From Deinococcus aetherius (GTDB lineage Bacteria > Deinococcota > Deinococci > Deinococcales > Deinococcaceae), in NCBI RefSeq assembly GCF_025997855.1, contig NZ_AP026560.1, forward strand, positions 3,061,501-3,125,500: a stretch of 64,000 nt of DNA, written 5' to 3'. The notes below the pieces were generated by a model. The model ran no database searches, was not told the origin of the DNA, and worked only from the letters and a program-made list of their open reading frames with translations. Below, piece by piece: positions 20,147 through 31,043 of this stretch. A program made the position numbers and the translations under genes. Every line of letters begins with the position of its first letter. Positions within the stretch are counted from its first letter, which is position 1.

Positions 20147-20676
20147 GACAGGGCAGGCGGGCGCGGGTGCTCCTGCTGCTCGGGGCCGCGCTCCTGACGG
20201 GCGGGGGGGCGGGGGCGCAGACCGGCCTGCCCTCCGGCGGTCCCCGCGCGAACAGCGCCGCCCTGCTCGACGGGCAGCGCCTCACCCTGAACGTCTCGTT
20301 CCTGCCCGGGGAGCCGGGGGGACCCGCCTACCCCCCGAGCGGCCCCTTCTCCAGGGCCAACCCGGCGTACTACCCGGTGCGGGGCAACCCCGGCACGCTG
20401 CGCCTCACCGTGGTGACGGGCCAGCCTGCGGCGGCGCTCGTGCTGCGCGCCCGCGCCGTCCCCGCGCCGGGGCGGCTGGCGGCCCTGCCCGCCGACCGGG
20501 TGGAGTACAGCGTGAACGGGGCACCCTGGCAGGCCAGCGGGGGTGTCCAGACGGTCGCGCTCCTCCCGCCGGGCGGGCAGGCCACCTACGAGATCGCATT
20601 GCGCCTGCGCCTGGAGGGCGACGAGCCCGCTGGGGAGCATGGGGTGCAGCTCACCTGGACCGTGGAGGCGCGGTGA
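20143..20676 (+). CDS. Secreted Ig-like protein of the chaperone/barrel operon
   Basis: The 177-residue product starts at a GTG overlapping the chaperone stop. A signal peptide (LLLLGAALLTGGGAGAQ) is followed by one predicted beta-sandwich domain (LRLTVVTGQPAAALVLRARA, YEIALRLRLEGDEPAGEHGV). I recognise no family. It could be a minor subunit or tip adaptor. The next gene starts one base after its stop. Order and coupling suggest that all three proteins act in one envelope complex. Confidence 0.6.
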   Translation: MRQGRRARVLLLLGAALLTGGGAGAQTGLPSGGPRANSAALLDGQRLTLNVSFLPGEPGGPAYPPSGPFSRANPAYYPVRGNPGTLRLTVVTGQPAAALVLRARAVPAPGRLAALPADRVEYSVNGAPWQASGGVQTVALLPPGGQATYEIALRLRLEGDEPAGEHGVQLTWTVEAR

Positions 20677-20677
20677 G

Positions 20678-23600
20678 GTGCGGCACCTCCGGGTCGGCAC
20701 CCTGCTCCTCACGGCGCTGCTGGGCCTGGGAGCCCTCCCCGGCGGCGGCGCCCACGCGGCCCAGGTGCAAGGCGGCGGCGAGGCCCCCCGCCCGGCGGAG
20801 GCCCAGCCCGGCGAGTTCCTGACCGTTCCCCTGCGCCTCGCGGGGCAGCCCCCGGGCTCCTACCGGGTGCGGGCCAGCCTGCCGGAGGGCTGGGTGCTGC
20901 TCACCGAGGAGCTGGACCTGGAGGGCGGGCGGGGCTTCCTCGCCCTGCACCTGCCCGAGGAGGCCGTCGCCGGGCCGCACGACCTGACCTTCACCCTGAC
21001 GGGCCCGGGGGAAGCGGCGCTGGCCGTACCCGTCCGGGTGGTGGTGGCCGCCCACCCCGACCTCGTGGTGACGCTCCCGGAGGCGGACCGGGTGAGGCCG
21101 GGGGAGCGGCGGGACTACCGGGCGCGGGTCACGAACGTCGGCAACGCGCGCGACCGCCTGCGCCTGAGCGTGGAGGGCAGCGCCACGGTGACCCCCGACC
21201 ACCTGACGCTGGGCCCCGGGGAGAGCGCCGAGGTGCGCCTCGCCTACACCCAGCGCAGCCGGGGCAACGCCGACACCGTGACCCTCGCGGCGGTCAGCGG
21301 CCTCGACGAGCGGGTGCGGCGGGAGGCCCTGCTCGTGCTGGCGGTCGGGGACGCGCCGAACGCGGCGGGCGGCCCCGGGCTGACCTGGAACGTGGAGGTG
21401 GCCCCCGAGCTGTCCCTGAACCCGGGGACCACGGCCGGGGCGGGCGCGGGGAACACCCCGCCGACCCTTCCGGGGCTGCCGACGGGGCTCGCCGCCCCCG
21501 CCCCCGCCACCCCGGCCGCGCTGGGGGACGGGACCCCGCGCTGGACCTGGGGAGGCACCTTCAGCGCGGGGGTGGGGGGGCAGCTCAGCGACTACGCCTC
21601 GGGCGGGGTGAGCTACTCCGTGCGCCGCACCGAGGACGGCGGGCGGCGCGAGGACGGCCTGGCCTACCTGGAGTGGGGAGACGTCGGCGTGACCCTGCGC
21701 AGCCGGGACGCCTTCTCGGGGGTGGACCTCGGCGTGCAGTACGAGCGCGGGGACTACACCTTCGGGGTGAGCCTGGGGCGCGAGGCGGCGGAGGGGGGCA
21801 CGACGTACGGCCTGGGGGCGAGCGTCAGCCACCGCTACGGGGTCTCGGTGTCGGCCCGGCACCTCTTCGGCGAGCCGGGCGGCGACGCCCTGAGCGTGGG
21901 GTGGACCCGCCGCCTGGGCGCCTGGACCCCGGCGGTGGAGGTCGGGGTGGTGCGCTCCGGGGCCGAATGGGGCTACGCGTTGAGCCAACGGCTCGACTAC
22001 GAGGACCGCCGCCTGCTCGCCCGCCAGGAGTACCGCTACGACAGCCTGACGGACGCCCACGCCCTCAACGTGCGGGTGGCGGCCCGTCAGCTCGAACCCT
22101 TCGGGGTCGGGGCGACCCTCAGCCTCAGCCGGGTGGGCGGGGTGCTGCGCTACGACCTCGGCGCCGCGCTCGCCTACCACCCCGACGAGCACTCCGGGGT
22201 CCAGCTCCAGGCGAACCTCGGCAGCGACGGCCCCCGCGCGAACCTGACGGCGCTGCGGCGCTGGGACGCGGGGGACGCCGACCTTTTCCTGAGCGGGCAG
22301 GCGAGTCTGGCGGGAGGCGCCCTCAGCGGCGTCCTCCAGGCCACCGCCGTGCTGCCCAGGGGACCCGGCGAGGTGCTGCTGAGCGGCGTGGTGGGCCACG
22401 ACGGGGGGCTGCGGTACGGGGCGGGCGCCGGGTACCTGCGGGGGCCCTTCAGCGTGGCCGGGAGCGTGGAGGGCGGGGCGGCCCCGCGCGCGACCCTCAG
22501 CGCGGCCTACCGGCCTGAGCGCGGCCTGACCGCGACCGCCGACTACCTGCTGGAGCGGGGCGGCGCGGCCCCGGGGCAGGAGGTGCGCGGCAGCGTCGGG
22601 TACGCGGCCGATCTCTGGTCCGCCGGCCTGCTCGTGGGCTACCGCCTCCCGCCGGGTGAGGCGGGGCGGCCGGTGTACGGAGCGCAGGCCAGCGGGCAAC
22701 TGCTCCCGACCCTGCGACTCCAGGCCCGGGCCGAACGCTCGGCGGACCGGACCCGCTTCACGGTGGGGGGAAGCTTCACCCCGGGGGGAAGTTGGCGCAC
22801 CCCCGGCGCGGTGGTGGCGCTCTTCGGGGGGCGCAACGCGGGCACCCTGCGGCTGCAAGCCTTCCGCGACGACAACGCGAACGGCGCCCGCGACCCCGGC
22901 GAGCCGGGCGTGGCCTCCGGGTTCCGGGTGGGCGGCCAGGCCGTCACCACCGACACCCGGGGGGAGGCGAGCCTGCTCCTGACGCCCGGGGGGTACGAGG
23001 TGCAGCTCGGCGACGACGTGCCCGCTCAGTACCTGATCCCCGCCCTCCCGCCCGCCCGGGTCACCCTGCGGGAGACGACCATGCTGAGCGTCCCCGTCCG
23101 CGAGGTGGGCACCCTCCAGGGCCGCCTGGGCGACGAGGGCGGGCGGCCCCTGGCGGGGGTGCGGGTGCGCCTCGCCGGTCCCGGCGGGACCCTGGAGGCC
23201 GTGACCGACGCCACCGGGGCCTACCGCCTGGGCGGCCTGCGGTTCGGCCCCTCCACCCTGACCGTCCAGCCCGACCCCGCCCTGTACCACGCGCCGCCCC
23301 CGCTGGAGGTCACCCTGGACGCCCGGCAGCCCCTGGTCACCCAGGACATCACGCTGCGGGCCGTCTACGAGGCGAGCGTCCTGGCGGCCGACGACCTGAC
23401 CCTGGAGGTGACCCTGCCGGGCGACGCCCTGCCCCCCGGCGCCAGCCTGCCCGTCGAGGTCCGGGTCGAGCCTGCGGCGGACGCCGTGACCCTGGAGGGC
23501 CTGGGCGCCCCGGCGGCGCTGCGCAGCGAGGACGGGCGGGTCTGGCGCGGCACCGTTCCCCTCCCCCCCACCCAGGGGGCGGACGTGGAGGTCCAGGTCA

Positions 23601-23923
23601 CCGCCCGGCGGGGCGAGCGCAGCGCGAGCGAGCGCGCCCTCGTGCGGGTGGACCCGGCCCTGCCCGCCTTCACCCTCCAGGCCGCCCCCTTCAACGCCCT
23701 GCCCGGCCAGCCCCTGACCCTGCGCGCCGTGGCACACGCGGCCGGGGGCCACCTCCAGGTGCGGGACGCCCAGGGCCGGGTGACCGAGCTTCAGCCCACC
23801 GGGGGCCGGGAGTTCGGGGCGCCGTTCACCGCCGAGTCTGCCCCCGGCACCCACACCCTGACGCTGCTCGTGGACGGGGAGGCGCGGGCCGAGGCGACCT
23901 ACCGGGTGCTGGGTCGGCCCTGA
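20678..23923 (+). CDS. Large outer-membrane beta-barrel protein, usher-like, with Ig and SdrD/CNA_B-type domains
   Basis: The 1081-residue protein is modular. A signal peptide (LLLTALLGLGALPGGGAHAA) is followed by Ig or NEW3-like domains to about residue 230 (ARVTNVGNARDRLRLSVEGS, HLTLGPGESAEVRLAY). A Gly/Aro-rich barrel of alternating strands spans about 290-720 (YERGDYTFGVSLGRE, DYASGGVSYSVRR). An FRDDNANGARDPGEPGVASG module with a calcium-type loop follows (about 724-790), then a carboxypeptidase-regulatory-like domain (about 810-870) and two more Ig-like domains. Barrel plus flanking beta domains beside a PapD-like chaperone fits an usher-like export channel. It lacks recognisable FimD sequence, so the name is tentative. 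Confidence 0.65.
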   Translation: MRHLRVGTLLLTALLGLGALPGGGAHAAQVQGGGEAPRPAEAQPGEFLTVPLRLAGQPPGSYRVRASLPEGWVLLTEELDLEGGRGFLALHLPEEAVAGPHDLTFTLTGPGEAALAVPVRVVVAAHPDLVVTLPEADRVRPGERRDYRARVTNVGNARDRLRLSVEGSATVTPDHLTLGPGESAEVRLAYTQRSRGNADTVTLAAVSGLDERVRREALLVLAVGDAPNAAGGPGLTWNVEVAPELSLNPGTTAGAGAGNTPPTLPGLPTGLAAPAPATPAALGDGTPRWTWGGTFSAGVGGQLSDYASGGVSYSVRRTEDGGRREDGLAYLEWGDVGVTLRSRDAFSGVDLGVQYERGDYTFGVSLGREAAEGGTTYGLGASVSHRYGVSVSARHLFGEPGGDALSVGWTRRLGAWTPAVEVGVVRSGAEWGYALSQRLDYEDRRLLARQEYRYDSLTDAHALNVRVAARQLEPFGVGATLSLSRVGGVLRYDLGAALAYHPDEHSGVQLQANLGSDGPRANLTALRRWDAGDADLFLSGQASLAGGALSGVLQATAVLPRGPGEVLLSGVVGHDGGLRYGAGAGYLRGPFSVAGSVEGGAAPRATLSAAYRPERGLTATADYLLERGGAAPGQEVRGSVGYAADLWSAGLLVGYRLPPGEAGRPVYGAQASGQLLPTLRLQARAERSADRTRFTVGGSFTPGGSWRTPGAVVALFGGRNAGTLRLQAFRDDNANGARDPGEPGVASGFRVGGQAVTTDTRGEASLLLTPGGYEVQLGDDVPAQYLIPALPPARVTLRETTMLSVPVREVGTLQGRLGDEGGRPLAGVRVRLAGPGGTLEAVTDATGAYRLGGLRFGPSTLTVQPDPALYHAPPPLEVTLDARQPLVTQDITLRAVYEASVLAADDLTLEVTLPGDALPPGASLPVEVRVEPAADAVTLEGLGAPAALRSEDGRVWRGTVPLPPTQGADVEVQVTARRGERSASERALVRVDPALPAFTLQAAPFNALPGQPLTLRAVAHAAGGHLQVRDAQGRVTELQPTGGREFGAPFTAESAPGTHTLTLLVDGEARAEATYRVLGRP

Positions 23924-24033
23924 TCGCGGTGCTCCGTTCTGTCGGCGGGACAAAGGGCACGTCCCGTCGATTCCACTGCAACCGCCCCCACCACGGGTTC
24001 TCTCTGCGCTCGGACTGCTGTGAGGGCGCCCCG

Positions 24034-24057
24034 CCGGTCATCCCCGGCCCTGACCGG
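24034..24057. terminator. Hairpin between convergent genes
   Basis: CCGGTCA (24034-24040) and TGACCGG (24051-24057) form a perfect 7-bp stem with a 10-base loop between the barrel gene (+) and the small secreted gene (-). No clear U-run is present on either side. Confidence 0.45.
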
Positions 24058-24069
24058 ACAGCGTGATTC

Positions 24070-24480
24070 TCAGTACGCTATGCCGCCGCGTTTGAACTGA
24101 AACCCCGCCTTGGTGAAGACCACCATCACGGTGCGGCCCTCGGCCTTGAAGGTCAGTTCCGAGTTCTGGAAGGTGCCCGACGCGCTGATGCAGGTGGCCT
24201 GGAGGTTGTACGCGCGGCCCTTCTGGAACCGGGGCGCCGCCTTGCTCCCGGCCCCAATGGGGTTGACCTGACCGTCCGGCAACACCGTGACCTCGTTCCT
24301 GAGTCGGCCCCCCTCGAAAACCTTGACGCGCACCCCCTGGCACGGCGAGGGAGCGTCGTTGACGGCGAGGAGCCCGTCGAGCCGAAGGGTCGCTGCCCCC
24401 CCCACCGAACCGAGTGCGCCGAGCGCGATCAGGAGGGCGGCCCGGCGCTCGCGGTTGAAAAGCCCTTGCAACGTCTTCAT
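24070..24480 (-). CDS. Small secreted protein, 136 residues
   Basis: The product begins MKTLQGLFNRERRAALLIAL, with a signal peptide to about residue 30 (GALGSVGGAA), then a single beta-rich domain with two cysteines (SPCQGVRVKVFEGG, LQATCISASG). No family is recognised. The ATG at 24480 is supported by TACGGT seven bases upstream. An upstream GTG at 24489 would begin inside that box. It is convergent with the barrel operon and could be a partner or unrelated. Confidence 0.6.
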   Translation of the reverse strand: MKTLQGLFNRERRAALLIALGALGSVGGAATLRLDGLLAVNDAPSPCQGVRVKVFEGGRLRNEVTVLPDGQVNPIGAGSKAAPRFQKGRAYNLQATCISASGTFQNSELTFKAEGRTVMVVFTKAGFQFKRGGIAY

Positions 24481-24536
24481 CCGGCTCACCGTACCGGGCC
24501 GTCACCTTCAAATTCCTTACGGCGGTGGGGCCGGGT

Positions 24537-25223
<687 letters not shown>

Positions 25224-25301
25224 GCCCCCATCATGCCTGCCGGGGCCCGGCGAGAAGTGCAGGTGAGGACAACATTCAGGAAGAGGCGGGAGAATGGGTG
25301 A

Positions 25302-25959
25302 GTGACCGCGAAGCCGCACTCTGGGGAATGGTACGCCCGGCTGGCCCGGGAGCTGGGCGGCTACCACCACGCCTGGAACCGCGTGCTGGACGGCCCCGAC
25401 CCCGAGCTGACCTTCGACGCGCTTCTCGAAGAGCGGCTGGGGCCGTCCGTGCGGGTGCTGGAGGCCGGGTGCGGACACGGGCCGGACGCCGCGCGCTTCG
25501 CGGAGCGGGTGGCCCGCTGGGTCGCTTACGACCGGGTGCCGGAGCTGCTCGGCCTCGCGCGGGCGAACGCACCGGGCGCCGAATTCCACCTGTGGGACGG
25601 GCGCGGGGAAGTGCCGGACACCCTGACGGGTCCCTTCGACCTGATCGTGTCCCGGCGTGGGCAGGGCGGGCGTGATCCGTCACCTCCCCGCTGTCGCCGC
25701 GCCCGGGGCCCGCTTCCTGTACGTGGGGCCGACGCTCGACGTGCCGCAGGTGCCCGAACGCCTGGCGGCGGTGGGCTGGGCCGTTCACGGCGAGTGGCGC
25801 GTGTCCGTGCGGGCCTGGGCCCCCACCTGGGAGGACTGGGCTACCCGCTGCACCTGGATGGGCGAGGAGGCCCGGCGCGAGGACTGGGAGGCGCGAGCCA
25901 CCGCCCGGGGTCTCGCCTACCGGGAGGAACGGGACGTGGTGCTGGCGGGGGCAGGGTGA
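25302..25959 (+). pseudogene. SAM-dependent methyltransferase, frameshifted
   Basis: The first part (from GTG 25302) holds the binding motif VRVLEAGCGHGPDAARFAER and EFHLWDGRGEVPDTL, up to LIVSRRG. The second part continues in another frame as GVIRHLPAVAAPGARFLYVG and ends ERDVVLAGAG at 25959. The switch is in the run GGGCAGGGCGGGCG near 25655-25665. One extra base would explain it. Rejoined, it is a methyltransferase of about 218 residues. Homopolymer miscall and real mutation are both possible. It is followed by the convergent ankyrin gene. Confidence 0.72.
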
Positions 25960-25987
25960 GGCGAACACTTCGCCCTGGTCCCCGCCG

Positions 25988-26542
25988 TCAAGCGTTCCCC
26001 GTGGACTCCCCCAGCCGCCCCTCTAACTGGGCCGCCGTGTCGGGGGCGCCCATCAACCGCGCCGCGTCCAGGGCCGTCATTCCCCGGGCGTCCCGCGCGT
26101 GGAGGTCGGCCCCGTGCGCGAGGAGGAGGTCGGCCACCTCGGTGCGGTTGAACATGGCGGCCAGCATCAGGGCCGTCCTGCCGTCCTGCCCCGCGCTCTC
26201 CACGTCGGCGCCGCCTTGCAACAGGAGTTCGGCCATCGCCACGTCGCCCCTGAAGGCCGCGCCGAGCAAAGGCGTCTGCCCCTGGTCGTTGCGCAGCTCG
26301 GGGTCGGCGCCGTGTTCCAGCAGCACGCGCGCCGCGTCCAGATGGCCGTGGTAGCTGGCGAGCATGAGCAGACTGTCGCCCCGCCCGTTGCACAGGTTGG
26401 GAGGCAGCCCGTGGTCGAGCAGGGGCGCGAGCCCCCCGGCGTCGCCCCGGCGGGCGAGGTCGAGCACGTCCTGCAAGAAGGAGAGCGTTTCCGGATCGAG
26501 CGCCGACACGGGCGAAGGGTTCTTCTCGGGATGGTCCTGCAT
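25988..26542 (-). CDS. Ankyrin repeat protein
   Basis: The 184-residue protein has five consecutive ankyrin repeats, for example GDSLLMLASYHGHLDAARVL, GQTPLLGAAFRGDVAMAELL, GRTALMLAAMFNRTEVADLL and GMTALDAARLMGAPDTAAQL, with the HGADPELR/GGADVESAG turns between them. Ankyrin stacks bind partner proteins, and no partner is visible. ATG 26542 follows GGAGACGACC. No signal peptide is present, so it is cytoplasmic. It lies between glmS and the convergent methyltransferase. Confidence 0.88.
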   Translation of the reverse strand: MQDHPEKNPSPVSALDPETLSFLQDVLDLARRGDAGGLAPLLDHGLPPNLCNGRGDSLLMLASYHGHLDAARVLLEHGADPELRNDQGQTPLLGAAFRGDVAMAELLLQGGADVESAGQDGRTALMLAAMFNRTEVADLLLAHGADLHARDARGMTALDAARLMGAPDTAAQLEGRLGESTGNA

Positions 26543-26669
26543 GGTCGTCTCCTGGGGGAAAGGGCGGCTGGGCCGGTTCGGTGATCCAGTGTGCCAGCAC
26601 GGGAAAAGGGAAAGGAGAAGGGCCTTCCCTCCTCCTTCCATCTTCAGTTCCCGCTCTGACCGGTGCCTC

Positions 26670-28490
<1,821 letters not shown>

Positions 28491-28550
28491 GGGTACTCCT
28501 GTCCCGCGCGCCGGGAAGGAACGCGGGAGGTGCCTGGGTTGGATTTTGTA

Positions 28551-28728
28551 GCACCGCGCGGCCTTATCTCCACGTCGCCGCAGAAGCTTATCGCCGCGCT
28601 TCACCTCCCCTGTCCGAGTGGAGTCGGGGAGGTCGGGTAGGCCCGTGCCGGGGCCTGGAGGCATCCGCAGAACCGTCGCTCACCTCCACCTCGTCTTCTG
28701 TCTTCCCACGGAAAACAGACCTTGCGCT
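28551..28728 (-). ncRNA. glmS ribozyme (glucosamine-6-phosphate-activated self-cleaving riboswitch)
   Basis: The minus strand carries the glmS ribozyme core. Cleavage would fall in the A/GCGC sequence at 28728/28727. P1 is a 9-bp hairpin (CTGTTTTCC/GGAAGACAG). The conserved core GACGAGGTGGAGG (28695-28683) and GCGGATGCCTCC (28668-28657) follow. P3 is an 8-bp stem (ACCTCCCC/GGGGAGGT). P4 is a GCGCGGC/GCCGCGC helix with the GATAAG internal element, ending at 28551. The length (about 178 nt) and position, 60 bases before the glmS ATG, fit the class. Extra hairpins lie just 5' of the cleavage site, and Deinococcus-Thermus is known for structural variants. Confidence 0.88.
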
Positions 28729-28785
28729 GCCCTGTTCGCCGTTTGACCCACGGCGGGGGAGCCGGACACCGTCGGCTCGGGGCGC

Positions 28786-28796
28786 AGCATAGCACC
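28786..28796 (-). promoter_or_regulatory. Probable -10 region of the glmS transcript
   Basis: A TATGCT box (minus strand, within 28791-28786) lies upstream of the ribozyme. A convincing -35 at 17 bases is not seen, although TTGCAC occurs 21 bases upstream. Transcription from here would put the ribozyme in the 5' leader after two extra hairpins (GAGCCG/CGGCTC and CGCCGT/ACGGCG). Confidence 0.35.
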
Positions 28797-28837
28797 CGGG
28801 CTTGAGTGAGATGTGCAAGTTGCTCAGGGGACCCCTG

Positions 28838-30178
28838 TCAGGCCCAGCGGCGCGCGTAGGCCTCGGCGTCGAACTTGCGGTTCAGGCCGCTCGCGGCGAG
28901 ATAGCGTACGGTGCCGAAGACCTTGCGCCGGGCCCACGGTCGGTCGTGCAGGCCGAAGACCCAGCCTACGCTGACGTAGGAGTTGGCGTCGCGCCCGTCG
29001 AGTTCGTAGCGGTTGTTCAGCCACAGCGCCCTGTCGTAGGCCTCCCGGGGCGAGGCGCTCCACTCCAGGATCTTCTTGCCCCAGTACATCCGCATGGCAT
29101 TGTGCATCCGGCCCGTGCGGACCATCTCGGTGTGGGCGGCGTTCCAATAACGGTCGTGGGTGGCGGCGGCGTCGAACTGCTCCCGGGTGTAGAGGTGGGG
29201 GCGGGGGTCGGCGGCGTGCTCCTCCAGCGTCGCCCGGGTCCAGGCGGGCAGGCCCTCGTAGCGGTCGTAGGCGGGGTTGAACTCGCAGTAGTTGAAGCTG
29301 AGTTCGCGCCGCACGATCATCTCCTCTAAGAAGGCGTCGAGGCCGGGGCCGCCGTCCGAGTGCTCCCGCGCCGCGAGGGCCGCCGTCAGGGGCGAGAGGT
29401 GCCCGTAGTGCAGGTACGCGCTCAGGCGGCTGCCCCCGTCCACGTTGGGGTCGCGCCGCCCCGAGTCGTAACGGGGGAGCAGGCGGGTGACGAAGTGCGT
29501 CAGACGCGCGAGGGCCTTCACCTCGCCTCCCTCCTCCTCGCCGGGGGGCACCGAGTTGTCCACCCCCAGGGCGCGCACGGTCAGTTCGGGGTCACCCACC
29601 TCCAGCCCGGGGTCCCAGTCCGGGTGGCCCTGCGCGCCGTCCTGCACCTCCACGGGCACGAGGAAGCGTTCTAGGTGGCGGTGAATCCTGGGGCGGATGG
29701 TTCGCGCGGCGAACTCCTGCTTGTCGGACACGGTGCGGACGGGCACCACCGCGTCCGACTCCACCTGGATGAAGGGCACGGTCAGCCGCCCGGCGAGGTC
29801 CGCGCGCCACTGCCGCTGAATACGGAGGTAGCCCCGGTCGGTGACAACGAGACTGGCCCCCTGGACGGCCTTCAGCACCTCGTCCGGCGTGTTCCCGACC
29901 CGGACCGAGAGGGGAATGCCGCGCGCCGCCAGGCCCGCCCGCAGGTCGCGCAGCCCCTCCAGCAGGTACTGGAAGTGGCGGGCGTTCGCCTCCGGGTAGT
30001 CGGGGTTCAGGCCGAAGACGGCGGCGAGGGGCTGGCCCAGCCGCCGCGCCTCTCCCGCCGCGTATTCGAGGGCGTGATTGTCCCGCGTCCGCACGCTCGA
30101 CTGCACCCACAGCAGCACGAAGCCCTTGCCCCCCGGCTCGCCCGGCCTGAGCACCTGCACCCGTTCCGGTTGAATCAT
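28838..30178 (-). CDS. phrB: Class II CPD photolyase
   Basis: The 446-residue flavoprotein repairs UV-induced cyclobutane pyrimidine dimers using light. Class II is shown by the C-terminal FAD-domain motifs MYWGKKILEWSASPREAYDR and NRYELDGRDANSYVSVGW, then FGLHDRPWARRKVFGTVRY, and by the N-terminal VLLWVQSSVRTRDNHALEYA photolyase alpha/beta domain. Length is normal. Bacterial class II enzymes are much less common than class I, and the model species D. radiodurans lacks a photolyase, so this gene is lineage-variable. It has no overlap with neighbours. Its own TACAAA-like box lies near the start. Confidence 0.9.
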   Translation of the reverse strand: MIQPERVQVLRPGEPGGKGFVLLWVQSSVRTRDNHALEYAAGEARRLGQPLAAVFGLNPDYPEANARHFQYLLEGLRDLRAGLAARGIPLSVRVGNTPDEVLKAVQGASLVVTDRGYLRIQRQWRADLAGRLTVPFIQVESDAVVPVRTVSDKQEFAARTIRPRIHRHLERFLVPVEVQDGAQGHPDWDPGLEVGDPELTVRALGVDNSVPPGEEEGGEVKALARLTHFVTRLLPRYDSGRRDPNVDGGSRLSAYLHYGHLSPLTAALAAREHSDGGPGLDAFLEEMIVRRELSFNYCEFNPAYDRYEGLPAWTRATLEEHAADPRPHLYTREQFDAAATHDRYWNAAHTEMVRTGRMHNAMRMYWGKKILEWSASPREAYDRALWLNNRYELDGRDANSYVSVGWVFGLHDRPWARRKVFGTVRYLAASGLNRKFDAEAYARRWA

Positions 30179-30235
30179 GCCGCTTTGTAACGCGACCCCT
30201 CCACCGCAGACGGTGGGGAATCCGGCGAAGTCTCC

Positions 30236-30886
30236 CTACCCCCCCGGCAGCCGCCTCACGGGCAGGCGCACCCAGCCCCGGCGCGACACCCAGCGGAGCA
30301 GGAGGACGGCCAGCGCCCCGCCGACCTGCGCCTGGAAGGGGGTGAGGTGCCCGTGGAGGAGGTAGACGACGAGGGCGCCCCCGGCGGCGGCGGTCGCGTA
30401 GAGCTGGTCGCGGCGGTACATCACCTCGGGCACCTCGTTGGCGATGAGGTCGCGGATGATGCCGCCCCCCACCCCGCTGAGCATCCCCGCAAAGACCACC
30501 CCCAGGGGACCGAGGCCGATCTGGATCGCGCTTAGGGCCCCGGAGGCGGCGAAGAGCGCGAGCCCCAGCGAGTCGAAGACGCTCAGCGTGCGCTCGAAGC
30601 GGGCGAGCCTCTCCCCAAAGCCGAAGCTCAAGGCAGACCCCAGCAGCGCGAACCAGAGGTACGTCTCGTCGCGCAGGAAGACCGGGAGGGTCTGCCCGGT
30701 CAGGGAGTCGCGGACGGCGCCGCCCCCCACGGCGGTCACGCAGCCCAGGACGAGCACGCCGAAGAGGTCGAATCTCTTACGCACGCCGAGCAGCGCCCCC
30801 GACAGGCTGAACGCGAGGACGCCGAGCAGGTCGAGGAGGTACAGGCCCTCTTGCAGGGTCACGTCGGGGAGGGTGAGCCCGGGCAC
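30236..30886 (-). CDS. TRIC (trimeric intracellular cation) channel family protein
   Basis: The 216-residue membrane protein belongs to the UPF0126/TRIC family. Two repeated halves carry the glycine-rich motifs VTAVGGGAVRDSLTGQ and LSGVGGGIIRDLIANE, with hydrophobic helices between (LLDLLGVLAFSLSGALLG, LYATAAAGGALVVYLLHG). Family members form homotrimeric cation channels in the plasma membrane. The GTG at 30886 has TAGCAT six bases upstream, so it is leaderless. It is divergent from rpmF. Confidence 0.9.
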   Translation of the reverse strand: MPGLTLPDVTLQEGLYLLDLLGVLAFSLSGALLGVRKRFDLFGVLVLGCVTAVGGGAVRDSLTGQTLPVFLRDETYLWFALLGSALSFGFGERLARFERTLSVFDSLGLALFAASGALSAIQIGLGPLGVVFAGMLSGVGGGIIRDLIANEVPEVMYRRDQLYATAAAGGALVVYLLHGHLTPFQAQVGGALAVLLLRWVSRRGWVRLPVRRLPGG

Positions 30887-30928
30887 CCGCCCATGCTAGC
30901 GTGCCCTTCCCGAGCCGCCCGGGCGTGC

Positions 30929-30934
30929 TATACT
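30929..30934 (+). promoter_or_regulatory. Extended -10 promoter of rpmF
   Basis: TGCTATACT contains a TATACT box at 30929-30934 with the TG extended element. The first base of the transcript would be near 30941, leaving about a 100-base leader before rpmF. Confidence 0.55.
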
Positions 30935-31043
30935 CTTCGCCGTTGTCTCGCCCGAGTCCGGTACACACGCCGGGGGCAGAGCGAGCCCCGGCGGCCCAGG
31001 GTTTCCAGATCCAGGCGCCGTGCGGCCTGAGGAGAAAAAAGAC

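Noticed and set aside
20651..23953. A 1100-codon frame on the minus strand opposite the barrel gene.
   Set aside because: It is a Gly/Pro/Arg-rich shadow caused by GC-rich codons. The plus strand has the signal peptide, domain motifs and gene coupling.
28781..28790. GCGCC at 28785-28781 as the glmS ribozyme cleavage site.
   Set aside because: The AGCGC at 28728-28724 is followed directly by a P1 hairpin and the GACGAGG core, as in known ribozymes. The upstream GCGCC is not.
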